Positions 63,966 to 64,000 of a DNA stretch of 64,000 nucleotides are shown one piece after another. Position numbers and translations under genes: made by a program. Within the stretch, counting starts at the first letter, position 1, and every line of letters begins with the position of its first letter. The notes beneath the pieces were generated by a model. The model had not been told where the DNA came from. It saw only the letters and a list, made by a program, of their open reading frames with translations, and ran no database searches. Source of the DNA: Flavobacterium sp. ACN6 (GTDB lineage Bacteria; Bacteroidota; Bacteroidia; Flavobacteriales; Flavobacteriaceae); assembly GCF_002304005.1 (NCBI RefSeq), contig NZ_MRCQ01000007.1, forward strand, positions 1 through 64,000, read 5' to 3'.

Positions 63966-64000
63966 ATGTTATACTCAAAAATAGAAGGCGAAGGAAAACC
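63966..64000 (+). CDS. Start of a probable alpha/beta hydrolase (3' partial)
   Basis: ATG 63966 opens MLYSKIEGEGK, eleven full codons before the window ends. This N-terminus is that of alpha/beta-fold hydrolases (YbfF-like) in Flavobacterium, where the next residues form a Gly-His-Gly-Phe-type oxyanion loop. Only the position after a -7 element and the first residues support it. Confidence 0.45.
   Translation, partial: MLYSKIEGEGK

Overview
The window looks like chromosome of a Flavobacterium (Bacteroidota) close to F. johnsoniae. It is AT-rich and has many TAnnTTTG -7 promoter elements. It carries the gliding/type IX secretion (T9SS) genes sprA and remB, PorP/SprF-family proteins, a giant adhesin with a type-B T9SS C-terminal domain, and many families typical of Bacteroidota (DUF4403, DUF4270, DUF4249, DUF4907, DUF6089, TonB receptors). 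No rRNA, tRNA, CRISPR array, insertion sequence or prophage was seen.

Layout. 1-7.6 kb: the 3' part of a repetitive secreted adhesin, a PorP/SprF protein and an OmpA/PD40 protein, probably one adhesin-export cassette. 7.6-9.0 kb: a small unknown gene and about 1 kb without genes, holding a cluster of two-hairpin REP-like elements. 9.0-23.6 kb: CBS protein, maeB, ruvA, sprA, gcvH, a VanZ-like gene, deoC and remB. 23.8-28.9 kb: respiratory oxidase genes (ctaB, two subunit III genes, subunit IV, SCO and an SCO-like protein, DUF420, a small CxxC membrane protein). 29-37.9 kb: a DUF4403 lipoprotein and a MacB-type export set (ATPase, two permeases, two adaptors, one TolC). 38-42.1 kb: tsaB, a small MscS channel, an Nfu scaffold, a second PorP/SprF protein and a gamma carbonic anhydrase.

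42.2-47.0 kb (minus strand): a run encoding a DUF6268-like barrel, a Kelch lipoprotein, a DUF4907 protein, a LytS-type kinase, an intradiol-dioxygenase-like lipoprotein and a LytTR regulator. This is the best candidate here for an undescribed envelope-sensing system. 47.3-49.8 kb: DUF4270 lipoprotein and a barrel protein. 49.8-58.3 kb (minus): an envelope-biogenesis block of murI, two skp-like genes, bamA, uppS, DUF6089, nadK and a CBS protein, with pdxJ divergent. 59-62.3 kb: a TonB receptor with a DUF4249 lipoprotein. 62.4-64 kb: an unknown lipoprotein and the first codons of a probable alpha/beta hydrolase.

Several genes share the theme of building and decorating the outer membrane: BamA and Skp insert barrels, SprA and PorP/SprF export adhesins, and RemB and the adhesin serve the surface. 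All functional calls come from reading motifs by eye; no database search was run. Start codons were moved for deoC, ctaB, bamA and uppS where a promoter element or a neighbouring gene conflicts with the longest frame.
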